A stretch of DNA of 64,000 nt. Origin: Fusobacterium varium (GTDB taxonomy: Bacteria > Fusobacteriota > Fusobacteriia > Fusobacteriales > Fusobacteriaceae). Location of the stretch: positions 1,984,001 to 2,048,000 of the forward strand of contig LR134390.1 in the NCBI GenBank assembly GCA_900637705.1, given 5' to 3'. Shown here piece after piece: positions 36,689-46,681 of this stretch (position 1 is its first letter; the number at the start of each line of letters is the position of its first letter). The notes beneath the pieces were generated by a model, which was given only the letters and a program-made list of their open reading frames with translations, was not told where the DNA came from and did no database searches. The position numbers and the translations under genes are program-made.

Positions 36689-38953
36689 TTATTCACATTT
36701 AGAAAAACCACAGCTTCTGCAAGTATAGCAACCTCCAGTAACATCTATTATCTCTCCACATTCAGGACAACGAGTTACATAATCTGCTTCTCTCTCACTA
36801 ATTTCTTCTATCTCTTTTCTTTCCTCTTCATCTATTTTTTGTATAGCTTTTTCATGTGCATCTAATCCCATATCCTTCTCAAAATTCTTAAGAATATTAA
36901 GTATAGCAGATGGACATGTATTTCCTTTACTTATTTCCTGATTCTTACTTCTAGCCACAGCAAATGATGTACAACCACTTACTCCTGCTATTGCTTTTTC
37001 CAGCATGAATAAATTTCCACCTAGTCTAAGTATTCCTGACATATATATTGCCACTGCCTGAATATTCTTCTCACAGCCACCTACTCCACTTCTTATTACA
37101 TATAAATCTTGAATAGCTCTTTCACTTGGTGAATAACCTATCATTACTTTAAGTTTTCCACAACCTATTCTCATAGTTGTTGGATAGTAAATAGTATCTT
37201 GAGCTATTGGTTTTAATTCTCCTCTAGGTATAGCTGGTAATGCTAACTCTTCAATTTTCTTTTCTGCTTTTGGTGTTACAGTAAGTATCCCTTCTCTGTC
37301 ACAACCAGCTCTATATATTGTCATACCTTTAAGTCCATTTTTCCAAGCTTCTAAATATAGTTTTTCCACTTCTTCAACAGAAACTTTATTCACAAGATTA
37401 ATTGTTGATGAAATACTTGCATCTATTCTCTTTTGCCATACTCCCTGCATTTTTATTCTATCATATGGATTAAGACTTTGAGCAGTTACAAAATATTCTG
37501 GTAAATCTTCTTCATCTGTAATGTTATTTTCTTCCATATATTTTTTAGCAATTGGAATAAATACTTTATAAAATACATCTTCTCCATGTAGGCTTTCTGT
37601 TTTTCTTACATAAGAAAATGCAAAATTAGGCTCTATACCTGTACTTGTTTCTAACATTGTTCCTATTGATCCTGTAGGAGCTATAGTCAAAAGTTGTGAA
37701 TTTCTAAGCCCATATTTTTCTATTAATTCAAGTGTTTCTATACTTGCATTTTCCAAAAGAAATTCTGATTTTAATACTTTATCAGCTTTATATTTAGGGT
37801 ATGCTCCAAAATCTTTAGCCAAAAGTGCACTTGCTTTCAATGCATTATCTACTATAACTTTAGCTATTTTATCACAAAATTCTAAAGATTCTGGTGAGCC
37901 ATACTTCATTCCTATTTTTATTAAAAGATCCCCTACACCTAGTATCCCTAATCCAATCTGCCTCCAATCTCTTACTGATTCTCTTTGTTCTTCAAGAGGG
38001 TGTAGTGGAAGTCCCTCATCAAGTACATCATTAAGAGCTTTCACAGATTTTTGTACAACCTTTGCCAATCTATCAAAATTAAACTCTTTTCCCTCTACAA
38101 AAGTTGGAAGAATAAGAGAACCTAAAAGACAGCTTCCTCCTGCTGGCAGTGGCTCTTCTGCACATGGGTTTGTTCCAGCATATTCAAATTCTTCATCTTC
38201 ACTTAAAAGATTCCATTTTGATATCCTATCCCAGAAAAGTATTCCTGGCTCAGCAAATTTCCAGTTTTGTCTTGCTAGTTCTTTAAAAAGTTTTCTTGCA
38301 TCTATCTCTTTAGTAACTACTTCACCTGTATCTTCTACTAAAAATTCAGTCACAAACTGCATTCCTTCAATCACTGCTTTCATAAAATTAGCATCTACTC
38401 TTACAGATATATTTGCTTTCTGTATTTTATTAAGATCAGATTTAATTGAAATAAATTCAGAAACATCTGGGTGATTTACATCAATAGATATCATCAATGC
38501 TCCTCTTCTCCCTTTCTGCCCTATTATATCTGTAGTTAGGTTGTATAATTCCATAAAAGATATTGAACCTGTAGTATGTTTAGCTGAGTTATTTACTTCT
38601 GAACCTCTTGGTCTTAGCTTAGAAATATCTACTCCACAACCACCACCATATGAATAAGTTCTTGCTAATTTTTTAGCAGTATCAAATATAGATTCCAAAT
38701 TATCTTCAGGAGGTGCTATGACATAACAATTTGAATAAGTTATTTTTCTTCCTAACTTATATAACCCTCTATTTGAAAGAATTCTTCCTGCAAAGATGAA
38801 TTCTTTATTAGCTATCATTTCTTTTAATTCCTGTTCTCCACCAGAAACTCTTTCCAGCCATTCACTAAATGTTTCTCCATCATATTTATACTTTTTTTCC
38901 CAGATATCAATTCCTAATTTATTATCTTTTCCTAGCCAACTTGTAATATCCAT
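36689..38953 (-). CDS. nrdJ: adenosylcobalamin-dependent ribonucleotide reductase (class II)
   Basis: About 754 residues from ATG 38951-38953, preferred because GGGAGGT lies four bases upstream and 'MDITSWLGKDNKLGIDIWEK' begins like the family; the frame stays open 42 residues further but without a ribosome site. Active-site signatures 'AGTNPCAEEPLPAGGSC' and 'LLTIAPTGSIGTMLETSTG' are present, and the C-terminus ends in a cysteine pair array 'CPECGEIIDVTGGCYTC' for zinc or thiol exchange. It makes deoxyribonucleotides using coenzyme B12, which fits the B12 genes in this window. Confidence 0.94.
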   Translation of the reverse strand: MDITSWLGKDNKLGIDIWEKKYKYDGETFSEWLERVSGGEQELKEMIANKEFIFAGRILSNRGLYKLGRKITYSNCYVIAPPEDNLESIFDTAKKLARTYSYGGGCGVDISKLRPRGSEVNNSAKHTTGSISFMELYNLTTDIIGQKGRRGALMISIDVNHPDVSEFISIKSDLNKIQKANISVRVDANFMKAVIEGMQFVTEFLVEDTGEVVTKEIDARKLFKELARQNWKFAEPGILFWDRISKWNLLSEDEEFEYAGTNPCAEEPLPAGGSCLLGSLILPTFVEGKEFNFDRLAKVVQKSVKALNDVLDEGLPLHPLEEQRESVRDWRQIGLGILGVGDLLIKIGMKYGSPESLEFCDKIAKVIVDNALKASALLAKDFGAYPKYKADKVLKSEFLLENASIETLELIEKYGLRNSQLLTIAPTGSIGTMLETSTGIEPNFAFSYVRKTESLHGEDVFYKVFIPIAKKYMEENNITDEEDLPEYFVTAQSLNPYDRIKMQGVWQKRIDASISSTINLVNKVSVEEVEKLYLEAWKNGLKGMTIYRAGCDREGILTVTPKAEKKIEELALPAIPRGELKPIAQDTIYYPTTMRIGCGKLKVMIGYSPSERAIQDLYVIRSGVGGCEKNIQAVAIYMSGILRLGGNLFMLEKAIAGVSGCTSFAVARSKNQEISKGNTCPSAILNILKNFEKDMGLDAHEKAIQKIDEEERKEIEEISEREADYVTRCPECGEIIDVTGGCYTCRSCGFSKCE

Positions 38954-38983
38954 AGCTACCTCCCATTTTTTACTACTAAAATT

Positions 38984-38989
38984 ATTATA
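38984..38989 (-). promoter_or_regulatory. extended -10 promoter for nrdJ
   Basis: On the minus strand TGCTATAAT is an extended -10 element about 30 bases upstream of the nrdJ start. No good -35 accompanies it, as allowed for extended -10 promoters. Confidence 0.45.
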
Positions 38990-39200
38990 GCACAACTCAT
39001 ACAAAATATAGTGTTTATTTTTTAAAACAAATCTATATATAGTATGAATTTGATTTTTTATAATTTCAAATTGCCTCAATTATATGTACTTTTTCATTCT
39101 TTTTTTCCTTTTATTATTTTATTTACAATTTATTTTTTCTAATATTTCATGTATAATAATACATATTTTTAATAATAGTTTTTTAAGATTCCACTCTTTA

Positions 39201-39230
39201 TTGACTTTAAGTCAATAAAAGGTGTATATT
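39201..39230 (+). promoter_or_regulatory. promoter with overlapping palindrome upstream of mnmH
   Basis: TTGACT at 39201-39206 and TATATT at 39225-39230 with an 18-base spacer. TTGACTTTAAGTCAA at 39201-39215 is a perfect 7-1-7 inverted repeat covering the -35 box, so it may be a repressor site. Confidence 0.55.
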
Positions 39231-39261
39231 ATATGTATTATGAATTTTTGGAGGATTTTTT

Positions 39262-40290
39262 ATGAATACAATTGCCTATAGTGAACTTTTAAAATTGGAT
39301 AATTACACCTTAGTTGATGTGAGAACTCCAAAGGAATTTGAAAGTGAACCTATTCCCAATGCTATCAATATTCCAGTTTTATTAAATGATGAAAGAGCTA
39401 TAGTTGGAACAGCATATGTACAACAGTCAAAAGAAATAGCCAAAGAACTGGGAATAAATTTTATTTCTAAAAGACTTCCTGAAATTTTTAAACAGGTACA
39501 GGGACTTTCTTCTAAAAATAAAAAAATAGTATTTTTCTGTGCAAGAGGTGGAATGAGAAGTGGAACTATGTGTTCTCTTTTTCAAGCTCTGGGATATAAA
39601 TGTATGAAGCTTGAAGGTGGTTATAAAGCCTACAGAGAATTTGTCTATAAATCAATCCCTGTTCTCAATGAAAAATTTAAATATGTAATCATTCATGGAA
39701 GAACAGGTATAGGAAAAACTAAAATACTTGCTAAGCTTCATGAAATGGGATATCCTGTGCTAAATCTTGAAAAAATTGCAGATCACAAGGGCTCTCATTT
39801 TGGTGCTATTGGTGAGAAAAGAAAGCAAAGTCAAAAAAGATTTGAAACAAAACTTTATGAATTTCTTGTTTCAAATGATAAAGGTTATATTCTTGCTGAA
39901 AGTGAAAGTAAAAGAATAGGAAATATCTATATTCCTGATTCTGTTTATAATTCTCTTGTTTCTGGATATCATCTAATAGCTGAAACTACTCCTGAACATA
40001 GAATAGAAATTCTTATGGAAGATTATGCTGATGCTCCTGAAGAAGCTTTGAGAGAATGTATAATGAGAATCAGTCGTTATACTTCTAAAAAAAATATTGA
40101 AAGCTATTTAGAACTTCTTGAAAATAAAAAACTGCCTGAATTAGCTGCTGAATTGATAAAAGAATATTATGATCCTCTCTATCAAAAAAGTATAGATAAA
40201 TATCAATTTAATCATAAAATACAGTATTCAACTACTGATGAGGGAGTAGAAAAAGTTATTGAATTTTTAAGGGAAAAAGAATTTATATAA
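39262..40290 (+). CDS. mnmH: tRNA 2-selenouridine synthase
   Basis: 342 residues. The N-terminal rhodanese domain begins 'LVDVRTPKEFESEPIPNAIN' and holds the catalytic Cys in 'VFFCARGGMRSGTM' (about residues 93-106); the C-terminal P-loop domain begins 'VIIHGRTGIGKTKIL' (about 145-159). MnmH/SelU replaces sulfur by selenium at the wobble 2-thiouridine of tRNAs, using selenophosphate. TGGAGGA precedes the ATG. This implies selenium metabolism in the organism; selD is not in the window. Confidence 0.94.
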   Translation: MNTIAYSELLKLDNYTLVDVRTPKEFESEPIPNAINIPVLLNDERAIVGTAYVQQSKEIAKELGINFISKRLPEIFKQVQGLSSKNKKIVFFCARGGMRSGTMCSLFQALGYKCMKLEGGYKAYREFVYKSIPVLNEKFKYVIIHGRTGIGKTKILAKLHEMGYPVLNLEKIADHKGSHFGAIGEKRKQSQKRFETKLYEFLVSNDKGYILAESESKRIGNIYIPDSVYNSLVSGYHLIAETTPEHRIEILMEDYADAPEEALRECIMRISRYTSKKNIESYLELLENKKLPELAAELIKEYYDPLYQKSIDKYQFNHKIQYSTTDEGVEKVIEFLREKEFI

Positions 40291-40583
40291 AATAAAAAAT
40301 GAAGCTGATTAAAGAATTGGATAAGTTTCAGAAATTTGGAAATTAGAAAGATTTATGTAATTGATGAAGCAAGTAAAGCTTAAAAAATGATACTGTTTGA
40401 GTGAAACGAGTTCCAGTAATTAAGCAGTTAGTTTTAACTGCTATAATTACTGAGATGCAACAGTGAAACTGTTGTAATCCTTTGTTTCTTCTTTACTTTT
40501 ATATGCAAAATCAATAATAAATATTTCTACTGGAAAATTTCTGAAGCATTATTTTTTCAATCTATCAGCTTCATTTTTATTTT
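40289..40583. mobile_element. MITE-like element with long imperfect inverted repeats
   Basis: The ends 40289-40309 (AAAATAAAAAATGAAGCTGAT) and 40564-40583 are near-perfect inverted copies, differing by one A. Pairing continues inward with gaps: TTCAGAAATTT against AAATTTCTGAA, TAGAAA.ATTTAT against its complement, and AAGTAAAG against CTTTACTT. Inside is a 17-bp hairpin (CAGTAATTAAGCAGTTA against TAACTGCTATAATTACTG) and CAACAG/CTGTTG. There is no coding potential. It sits between convergent mnmH and aminopeptidase genes, starting in the mnmH stop codon. A miniature transposable element or large structured repeat is likely. Confidence 0.6.
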
Positions 40584-40627
40584 GGTCTATACATTCCCCT
40601 GCCAAGGAATTCCATTTTACCACTTTA

Positions 40628-41863
40628 TTACTTTTCAGTAAAGGCAAAATTTCCATTCTTCATTACTATAGTTTCATTTCCAAATTGGTCTACTCCAACT
40701 ATTTCTAAGTCAGAAGTTCCCACCATAAAATCTTCATGCACCATTGAAATATTTACCCCTTTTTCTTTAAGCTGACTTTCATTCATTTCACTTCCATTTT
40801 CTAGACAGACAGGATAAGCCTGTCCCAATGCAAGATGGCATGAAGCATTTTCATCAAAAAGAGTATTGTAAAATATAGTATTTGAATTTGAAATAGGTGA
40901 ATCATAAGGAACAAGAGCTACTTCTCCAAGATAAGATGAGCCTTCATCACTTTTCAGAAGCTTTTCAAGTATTTCTTTTCCTTTTTCAGCAGAAAAATCT
41001 ACAACTTTTCCCTCTTTAAATGTAAGTGAAAAATTCTCTATTAGATTCCCACTATAACTAAAAGGTTTGCTGCTGTAAACTATTCCATTGACCTCATCTT
41101 TCTTAGGAAGGGTAAATATTTCTTCAGTTGGCATATTTGCTACAAAATATACTCCTTCTTTTGAAGTTTCTCCTCCAGCTGTCCATATGTGCCCCTCTGG
41201 AAGTCCTATCTCTAAGTTTGTTCCTAATGAATTTTTATATATTAATTTCTTGAATTTTTTCTTGTTTAAATAGTTCATATTCTTTTTCAATGAATTTAAA
41301 TGATTTTCCCACTCTTTTACTGGGTCAGTTTTGTCAGCTCTTACTATTGAAAAAATAAGCTCCCATAATTTTTCTTTGCTTTCTTCTCTAGGCAATTTAG
41401 GGAATATTTTTCCAGCCCATGCATCGGTTGGCACAGATACTATACACCATTGATTGTAGTTATTCATTATTCTGTCATAGTATTCTTTTAATGCTCTGCT
41501 TCTAGCTCTCTGATATTTTGCTATTTTACTTTGTTCTACATCTTTTAGAAGCTCTGGATCAGAAGCATATATACTTAAAAAAGCTGCTCCTTTTCTCATA
41601 TATTCCATAACAGATTCTACCTGCCACTGAGGATAATTTTCAAACAGCTCCTCTACTCCATACATATATTTATATTTGCCACATAATTCATCATTCCAAT
41701 GAACAACTACTTCTCCTGCTCCATTCTTATATGCTGCTTCTACAAGCTTTCTTGTAAAATCAGCAGTTTCAACAGGGGAATTTATAACTAAAATCTGTCC
41801 TTTTTGAAGATTAATCCCTATTTTTATAGCAAGCTCTATATATTTTTCTATCTTTTTTTCCAT
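40628..41863 (-). CDS. M29-family aminopeptidase
   Basis: 411 residues, the length of AmpS/AmpT/PepS. 'ELAIKIGINLQKGQILVINS' near the N-terminus and 'LVEAAYKNGAGEVVVHW' match the family; metal ligands would come from the C-terminal acidic and histidine residues ('EVALVPYDSPIS', 'DENASCHLALGQAYP', 'MVHEDFMVGTSDLEI'). It releases N-terminal amino acids from peptides in the cytosol. It is followed after 14 bases upstream by the alpha/beta-hydrolase gene, with which it likely shares an operon. Confidence 0.93.
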   Translation of the reverse strand: MEKKIEKYIELAIKIGINLQKGQILVINSPVETADFTRKLVEAAYKNGAGEVVVHWNDELCGKYKYMYGVEELFENYPQWQVESVMEYMRKGAAFLSIYASDPELLKDVEQSKIAKYQRARSRALKEYYDRIMNNYNQWCIVSVPTDAWAGKIFPKLPREESKEKLWELIFSIVRADKTDPVKEWENHLNSLKKNMNYLNKKKFKKLIYKNSLGTNLEIGLPEGHIWTAGGETSKEGVYFVANMPTEEIFTLPKKDEVNGIVYSSKPFSYSGNLIENFSLTFKEGKVVDFSAEKGKEILEKLLKSDEGSSYLGEVALVPYDSPISNSNTIFYNTLFDENASCHLALGQAYPVCLENGSEMNESQLKEKGVNISMVHEDFMVGTSDLEIVGVDQFGNETIVMKNGNFAFTEK

Positions 41864-41877
41864 TTACTTCCTCCAAA

Positions 41878-42519
41878 TCAATCTACTCTAAACTGTCCCT
41901 TCGATATAAAATTATTTATATACTTTGCTGTTCCCATTTTTTTATGTATTTCATCATGAACCAGAGGAAGAAAAAGAGTATCTTTAGCATAGTCCAGCAT
42001 ACACTCTTTAGAATTTACCAGCCCATCATTATATTCTCCCAGCCATTTACTGAATATTCCTTCTGTTTCAGTTCCTATGATTAAACCAATTTCTATCTTT
42101 CTATCTATTTCATATTCTTTCTTTCTTTTAAAAAGTTTTAAAGGTTTAAATATAGTATCTAATATTGGAAATATTCTCTTCAATCTTCTGTGAACAACAG
42201 AATCTCTTAAAGGAGCAGCTATCAATACTATTTTATCTACAATATCCTCTGCTTCCTTATCTTTTAGAGTTTCTTCAATAAGCATTCCCCCAAGACCATA
42301 TCCAATTAGGACAATCTCCTCTTTTTCACTGAGCCCTCCATATTTTAAGTCTAAAAGAAAACTTTTGAGCATATCTACTGAAAATTTTATATCTGGAAAA
42401 GTAAGAGGAAAATTTAAATTTTCTACTTTATATCCTAATGAAGTTAAATTTTGCTCCAATGGCTCCATATCTCTATAATCTCTATGAAATCCATGAATCA
42501 ATACTATTCTGTAGCTCAT
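41878..42519 (-). CDS. alpha/beta-hydrolase-fold protein lacking the nucleophile serine
   Basis: 213 residues. 'VLIHGFHRDYRDMEPLEQNL' opens a small alpha/beta hydrolase. At the nucleophile elbow the sequence is 'LIGYGLGGML' (residues 71-80) where active enzymes read GxSxG; the expected Ser at position 75 is Gly (codon GGT). A late 'LPLVHDEIHKKMG' carries a plausible catalytic His. It is either a non-enzymatic family member or uses another residue. It precedes the M29 aminopeptidase gene in the same direction. Confidence 0.85.
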   Translation of the reverse strand: MSYRIVLIHGFHRDYRDMEPLEQNLTSLGYKVENLNFPLTFPDIKFSVDMLKSFLLDLKYGGLSEKEEIVLIGYGLGGMLIEETLKDKEAEDIVDKIVLIAAPLRDSVVHRRLKRIFPILDTIFKPLKLFKRKKEYEIDRKIEIGLIIGTETEGIFSKWLGEYNDGLVNSKECMLDYAKDTLFLPLVHDEIHKKMGTAKYINNFISKGQFRVD

Positions 42520-42679
42520 CTTCTCACTTTCCTTTTTTTAGAATTTTTGTTAAAACCATCTTTCTTTTTTATTATAACATTTTTTAGAGGAACTTGAAGA
42601 AAAAAAGAAAAAATTTCTAACCTCTTTTTAAGAAAATTATGTTATTATATATTTAAAATAACTTTTGAGGTGATAATTA

Positions 42680-45441
42680 ATGCAAAAATTTAAGAGATAC
42701 GTCTTTGCTGTCCTGCTTTTTATATTTTCTATAACTGTTTTTTCAAAACCTTTAGAAAATAGCTCAAACCTAATCACTGGAAAACTTCCCAATGGAATAA
42801 CTTATTACATATATAAAAATAAAAAACCTGAAGAAAAAGCTGAACTTAATCTTGTGGTAAAAGCTGGTTCTTTATATGAAGAGGAGCAGGAACAAGGACT
42901 TGCTCATTTTCTTGAGCATATGGCTTTTAATGGTACTACAAAATATGAAAAAAACGATATGATTAAATACCTTCAGTCCCTTGGTTTAAATTTTGGTGGA
43001 GATCTCAATGCCTATACCTCTTTTGATAGAACTGTATATAAACTTCAAATCCCTTCATCTACATCTAAAGATATAGAAAAAGGAGTAGAAGTTCTTAGAG
43101 AATGGGCAACTGAAGTAACTTTGGCACCTGATCAAGTAGCAAGTGAAAAAAAAGTTATAATAGAAGAATGGAGATTAAGACAAGGACTTTCACAAAGACT
43201 TGGAGATATTCACAAAAAAGCTATCTTTGGTAATTCAAGATACTTTGATAGATTTCCAATAGGGCTTACTGAAACTATTAATGGAGCCACTTCTGAAATT
43301 TTAAAAGTTTTTTATGATAAATGGTATCTTCCTGAAAATATGTCTGTAATTGCTGTTGGCGACTTTGATCCTATTCAAGTAGAAAATATAATTAAAAAAT
43401 ATTTTAATTATACAAGTGATAAGAAATATACAGTTCCTGAAGATTATAAACTTGCTGAATTAGAAAATAAGTACATAGTTTTTACTGATCCTGAAATTAC
43501 ATATAATACTTTTTATATGACAAAGATTTTAGATAGAACTATAGCTAATACTGAAGAGGGAATGAAAGCAAATATTATTGATCAGCTTCTTTTTAATATT
43601 CTCAATACAAGACTATCTAATCTTTGCAAATTAGATAATTCTCCTCTTATGGAAAGCCTTGTATATAAATATTCTATCAATAATCATAGTGATATTTTCA
43701 GCACAGTTGCTAGTATAAGAGATGGAAGAGTAGAGGAGGGAACTGCCCTTCTTAATGCAGCTTTAAAAACTTCTGTAATAAAAGGAATAAATAAAACAGA
43801 ACTTGAATTAGAAAAGAAAAATATTTATAACAGTTATAAAGCTTTAGTTGCTAATAAAGAAAGTATTCAACATGGAACATATATAGATGCTCTTGTTGAA
43901 TATGTAATGTCTGGAGATAGTTTTCTTGATATTGATAAAGAATTTGAATTATTTTCACAAGAATTAGCTGATATAAAACTATCTGATCTTAATAAAAGAA
44001 TGGAAGAGATATATAATGCCAATACTCTTTATTTTATAACTGCACCTTCTAATGGAAAGAATATTCCAAATGACAAACAACTTGAAAAAATAATGACTGA
44101 AAGCAGAGAATCAAAAGATAATTTACTAAACTTCTCTTCAGCAGCTGTAGAACTTCCACCTATTCAGGTTGTAAATGGAAAAATAATTGAATCTTCTGAT
44201 GGTAGCTTCATTCTTTCCAATGGAATAAAAGTATTATCTAAATCTACAGATTTTGACAAAGATAAAATATATATAAAGCTGTTTAAGAAAGAAGGAAGCT
44301 CTGTTGATACATACCCTGAATATTTAAATTCGCTTTTCAGCAGTGACCTGATAATCAGTTCTGGTGTAGCTAATATTTCACCAAATGATTTAGAAAATTT
44401 CATGAAGGGAAAAAATTTCAGTCTTTCTCCATATATTAATGACTATGAGCAGGGGTTCTCCATTACAACAGACAGGGAAAATCTTATTCCTGCTTTGGAA
44501 TATATGAGTTATACTATAAAAGAACCTAAAATTGATGACATAATATTTAAAACAACAATGGAAAATACAAAAGAAAGTATACTTAATAGAAATAATTCTC
44601 CAAGAGCTGTATACAATGATGAAATTTCTAAAATCTACAGTGGAAATAATCAAAGAAGACTTCCACTATCTCTTGAAGATTTGAAAATGATTAATAAAGA
44701 TGAAGCTTTAAATGAATTTAAAAAGAAATTTGATGATTTTAATGGCTATAATTTATTAATAGTTGGTTCATTTGATGAAAAAGAACTTCCAACATTACTT
44801 GAGAAATATTTCGCTTCACTTCCTAATAGTGAAAAAGTAATTTCTCCTAAACCTCTTGATTTAAAAATACCTAAAAATATAGTAAAAAAGAAGTGGTAAA
44901 AGGAGTTGATAAAAAATCTACTGTAACTTTAATCTTTCCATATAATGGTGCTTATGGAGAAAAAGAAAGAATTTTATACAATGGTTTCTCAAGAGTTTTA
45001 AATATAGCTCTTATTGAAGATATCAGAGAAAAAATAGGAGGAGTTTACTCTATTTCATCAAAAGTATCTCTTTCACCAAATAATTTTGGTGAAGATAAAA
45101 TGATAATAAGCTTCAGCTGTGATACTAAAAGAACTGAGGAATTAAAAAATGCTGTACTGAAAACTGTTTCTGATATGTTGAATAAAGATATCGACCAAAA
45201 GCAGATAGACAGCATTATAAAAAACTATGAACTTTCATACAAAAATGAATTAAAGGAAAATATATTCTGGTTGAATTATTTTTATCAAAAATCTACTGTT
45301 AATGCCGAATACAAAGTTCCTACACCAGAAGAATATGCAAAGATAATGCAGAAAAAAGATTTAATGGAATCGGCTAAAAAAGCTATAAATTTAAATAACT
45401 ATATTGATGTAACATTGGTTCCTGAAAAGGAATCTTTATAA
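42680..45441 (+). CDS. M16-family zinc metalloprotease, exported (frame interrupted once)
   Basis: Restored length about 920 residues. An N-terminal signal peptide (residues 1-22, cleavage near 'VFS-KP') is followed by the inverted zinc motif 'HFLEH' (76-80) in 'GLAHFLEHMAFNGT' and a second-ligand region 'KKVIIEEWRLR'. The second M16 half is catalytically degenerate, as usual. The frame breaks at the A6 run 44884-44889; one more base joins '..IPKNIVKK' to 'EVVKGVDKKSTVTLIFPYNG'. PqqL/pitrilysin-like enzymes degrade peptides in the periplasm. It is followed by DUF1904 and yaaA. Confidence 0.9.
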
Positions 45442-45461
45442 TAAAATTTTAGGAGGAAATT

Positions 45462-45791
45462 ATGCCACATTTAAAAGTTAGAGGAATGGACAAAAAAGTT
45501 TTAATTGAAAACAGCAAGGAGATAATCGATGGTCTTACTGAAATAATCAAGTGTGACAGAACTTGGTTTACTATTGAACATATTGATACTGAGTATATTT
45601 ATGATGGAAAAATAGTAGATGGATACACATTTGTGGAATTATACTGGTTTGAAAGAACTCCAGAAGTAAAAGCTACAGTGGGAGAGTTTTTAACAAAAGC
45701 TATAAAAAAAATAAATGGAGATAAGGATTGCTGTATTATCTTCTTCCCTCTTCTTGGAGAAAACTACTGTGATAACGGGATATTTTTCTAA
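45462..45791 (+). CDS. DUF1904 family protein (tautomerase-like)
   Basis: 109 residues: 'MPHLKVRGMDKKVLIENSKEI' at the N-terminus, then a compact alpha/beta sequence. DUF1904 proteins resemble the tautomerase fold, and Pro2 right after the initiator Met would be the catalytic residue in that fold; this is suggestive only. AGGAGG precedes the ATG. Its stop overlaps the yaaA start (TAATG). Confidence 0.8.
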   Translation: MPHLKVRGMDKKVLIENSKEIIDGLTEIIKCDRTWFTIEHIDTEYIYDGKIVDGYTFVELYWFERTPEVKATVGEFLTKAIKKINGDKDCCIIFFPLLGENYCDNGIFF

Positions 45792-46531
45792 TGAAGATTA
45801 TATTTTCACCAAGTAAAGAAATGAGAGATAATGAAATATTATCTCTCCCCTCTTCTCCTGTATTTTTCAAAGAAAAAAATTTTGAACTTCTAAAAAAACT
45901 TCAAAGTTTTTCAAAAGAAGAAATTGCAGAAATTATGAAGATAAAAGGTAAACTCTTAGAAGAAACTTTTGAAAATATAAAAAATTTTGATTCTCTGAAG
46001 GCTGTTTCTGCACTTTCATTATATAATGGAGTTTCTTTTAAAAACTTAGAACTAGAAAAATATAGTAAAGACAATATAGAATACGCCAATAATACTCTGC
46101 TTATTCTTTCTGCTTTTTATGGAGTTTTACGTCCTTCTGACTATGTAAGAAAATATAGACTGGATATGACTATGAAGATAGATTCAACCTCTTTATATTC
46201 TTTTTGGAATAGAATAGTTACAGACTATATTATAAATCTTTTACAAAAGGACTCTGATAAAGTTCTAATCAATCTTGCTTCAGGAGAATATTCTAAAATG
46301 ATAGAAAGAAAAAATTTTCCTTATAAAATTATTGATATTGATTTTAAAGAAAATAAAAATGGAAAATTTCAATCTGTAAGCAGTTTTGCAAAGCAAGGAA
46401 GAGGAAGTATGCTCAATTATCTTATCAAAAATAAGATTAATGATGCTGAAAAAATCAAAGAATATTCTGAACTTGGGTATTCACTTAACATTGAACTATC
46501 TGATAATAATAAATTTATTTTTACAAGATAG
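45791..46531 (+). CDS. yaaA: YaaA family peroxide-stress protein
   Basis: 246 residues. 'MKIIFSPSKEMRD', 'LSLYNGVSFKNL', 'LLILSAFYGVLRPSDYVRKYRLDM' (in part), 'LINLASGEYSKM' and 'KQGRGSMLNYLIKN' are all YaaA/DUF328 signatures. In E. coli YaaA lowers free iron and protects against peroxide; recent family knowledge also suggests DNA binding. It is translationally coupled to the DUF1904 gene and ends in a strong terminator. Confidence 0.92.
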   Translation: MKIIFSPSKEMRDNEILSLPSSPVFFKEKNFELLKKLQSFSKEEIAEIMKIKGKLLEETFENIKNFDSLKAVSALSLYNGVSFKNLELEKYSKDNIEYANNTLLILSAFYGVLRPSDYVRKYRLDMTMKIDSTSLYSFWNRIVTDYIINLLQKDSDKVLINLASGEYSKMIERKNFPYKIIDIDFKENKNGKFQSVSSFAKQGRGSMLNYLIKNKINDAEKIKEYSELGYSLNIELSDNNKFIFTR

Positions 46532-46535
46532 CATT

Positions 46536-46592
46536 AAAGGAGTTGTTGTAAATTGATGGTTTTTAATCATCAATTTGATAAGCTCCTTTTTT
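46536..46592 (+). terminator. terminator after yaaA
   Basis: AAAGGAG pairs with CTCCTTT and AAATTGATG with CATCAATTT in one long stem, followed by TTTTTT. The inner segment is shared with the hpf terminator. Confidence 0.85.
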
Positions 46593-46599
46593 ATTTAAA

Positions 46600-46642
46600 A
46601 GAAAAAATGCCAAAAGAGAATATTCTTTTCAGCATTTTTATT
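46600..46642 (-). terminator. terminator after the Cache-channel gene
   Basis: On the minus strand AAAAATGC, then AAAAGAATATTCTCTTTT, then GCATTTTTTCTTTT: nested stems with a U-rich tail, 40 bases past the restored stop at 46682. A further 11-bp hairpin (46675-46685 with 46691-46701) overlaps that stop. Confidence 0.75.
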
Positions 46643-46681
46643 TAGATTATTTTGAAATATAAGATTTGCTCCATTTTTTAT

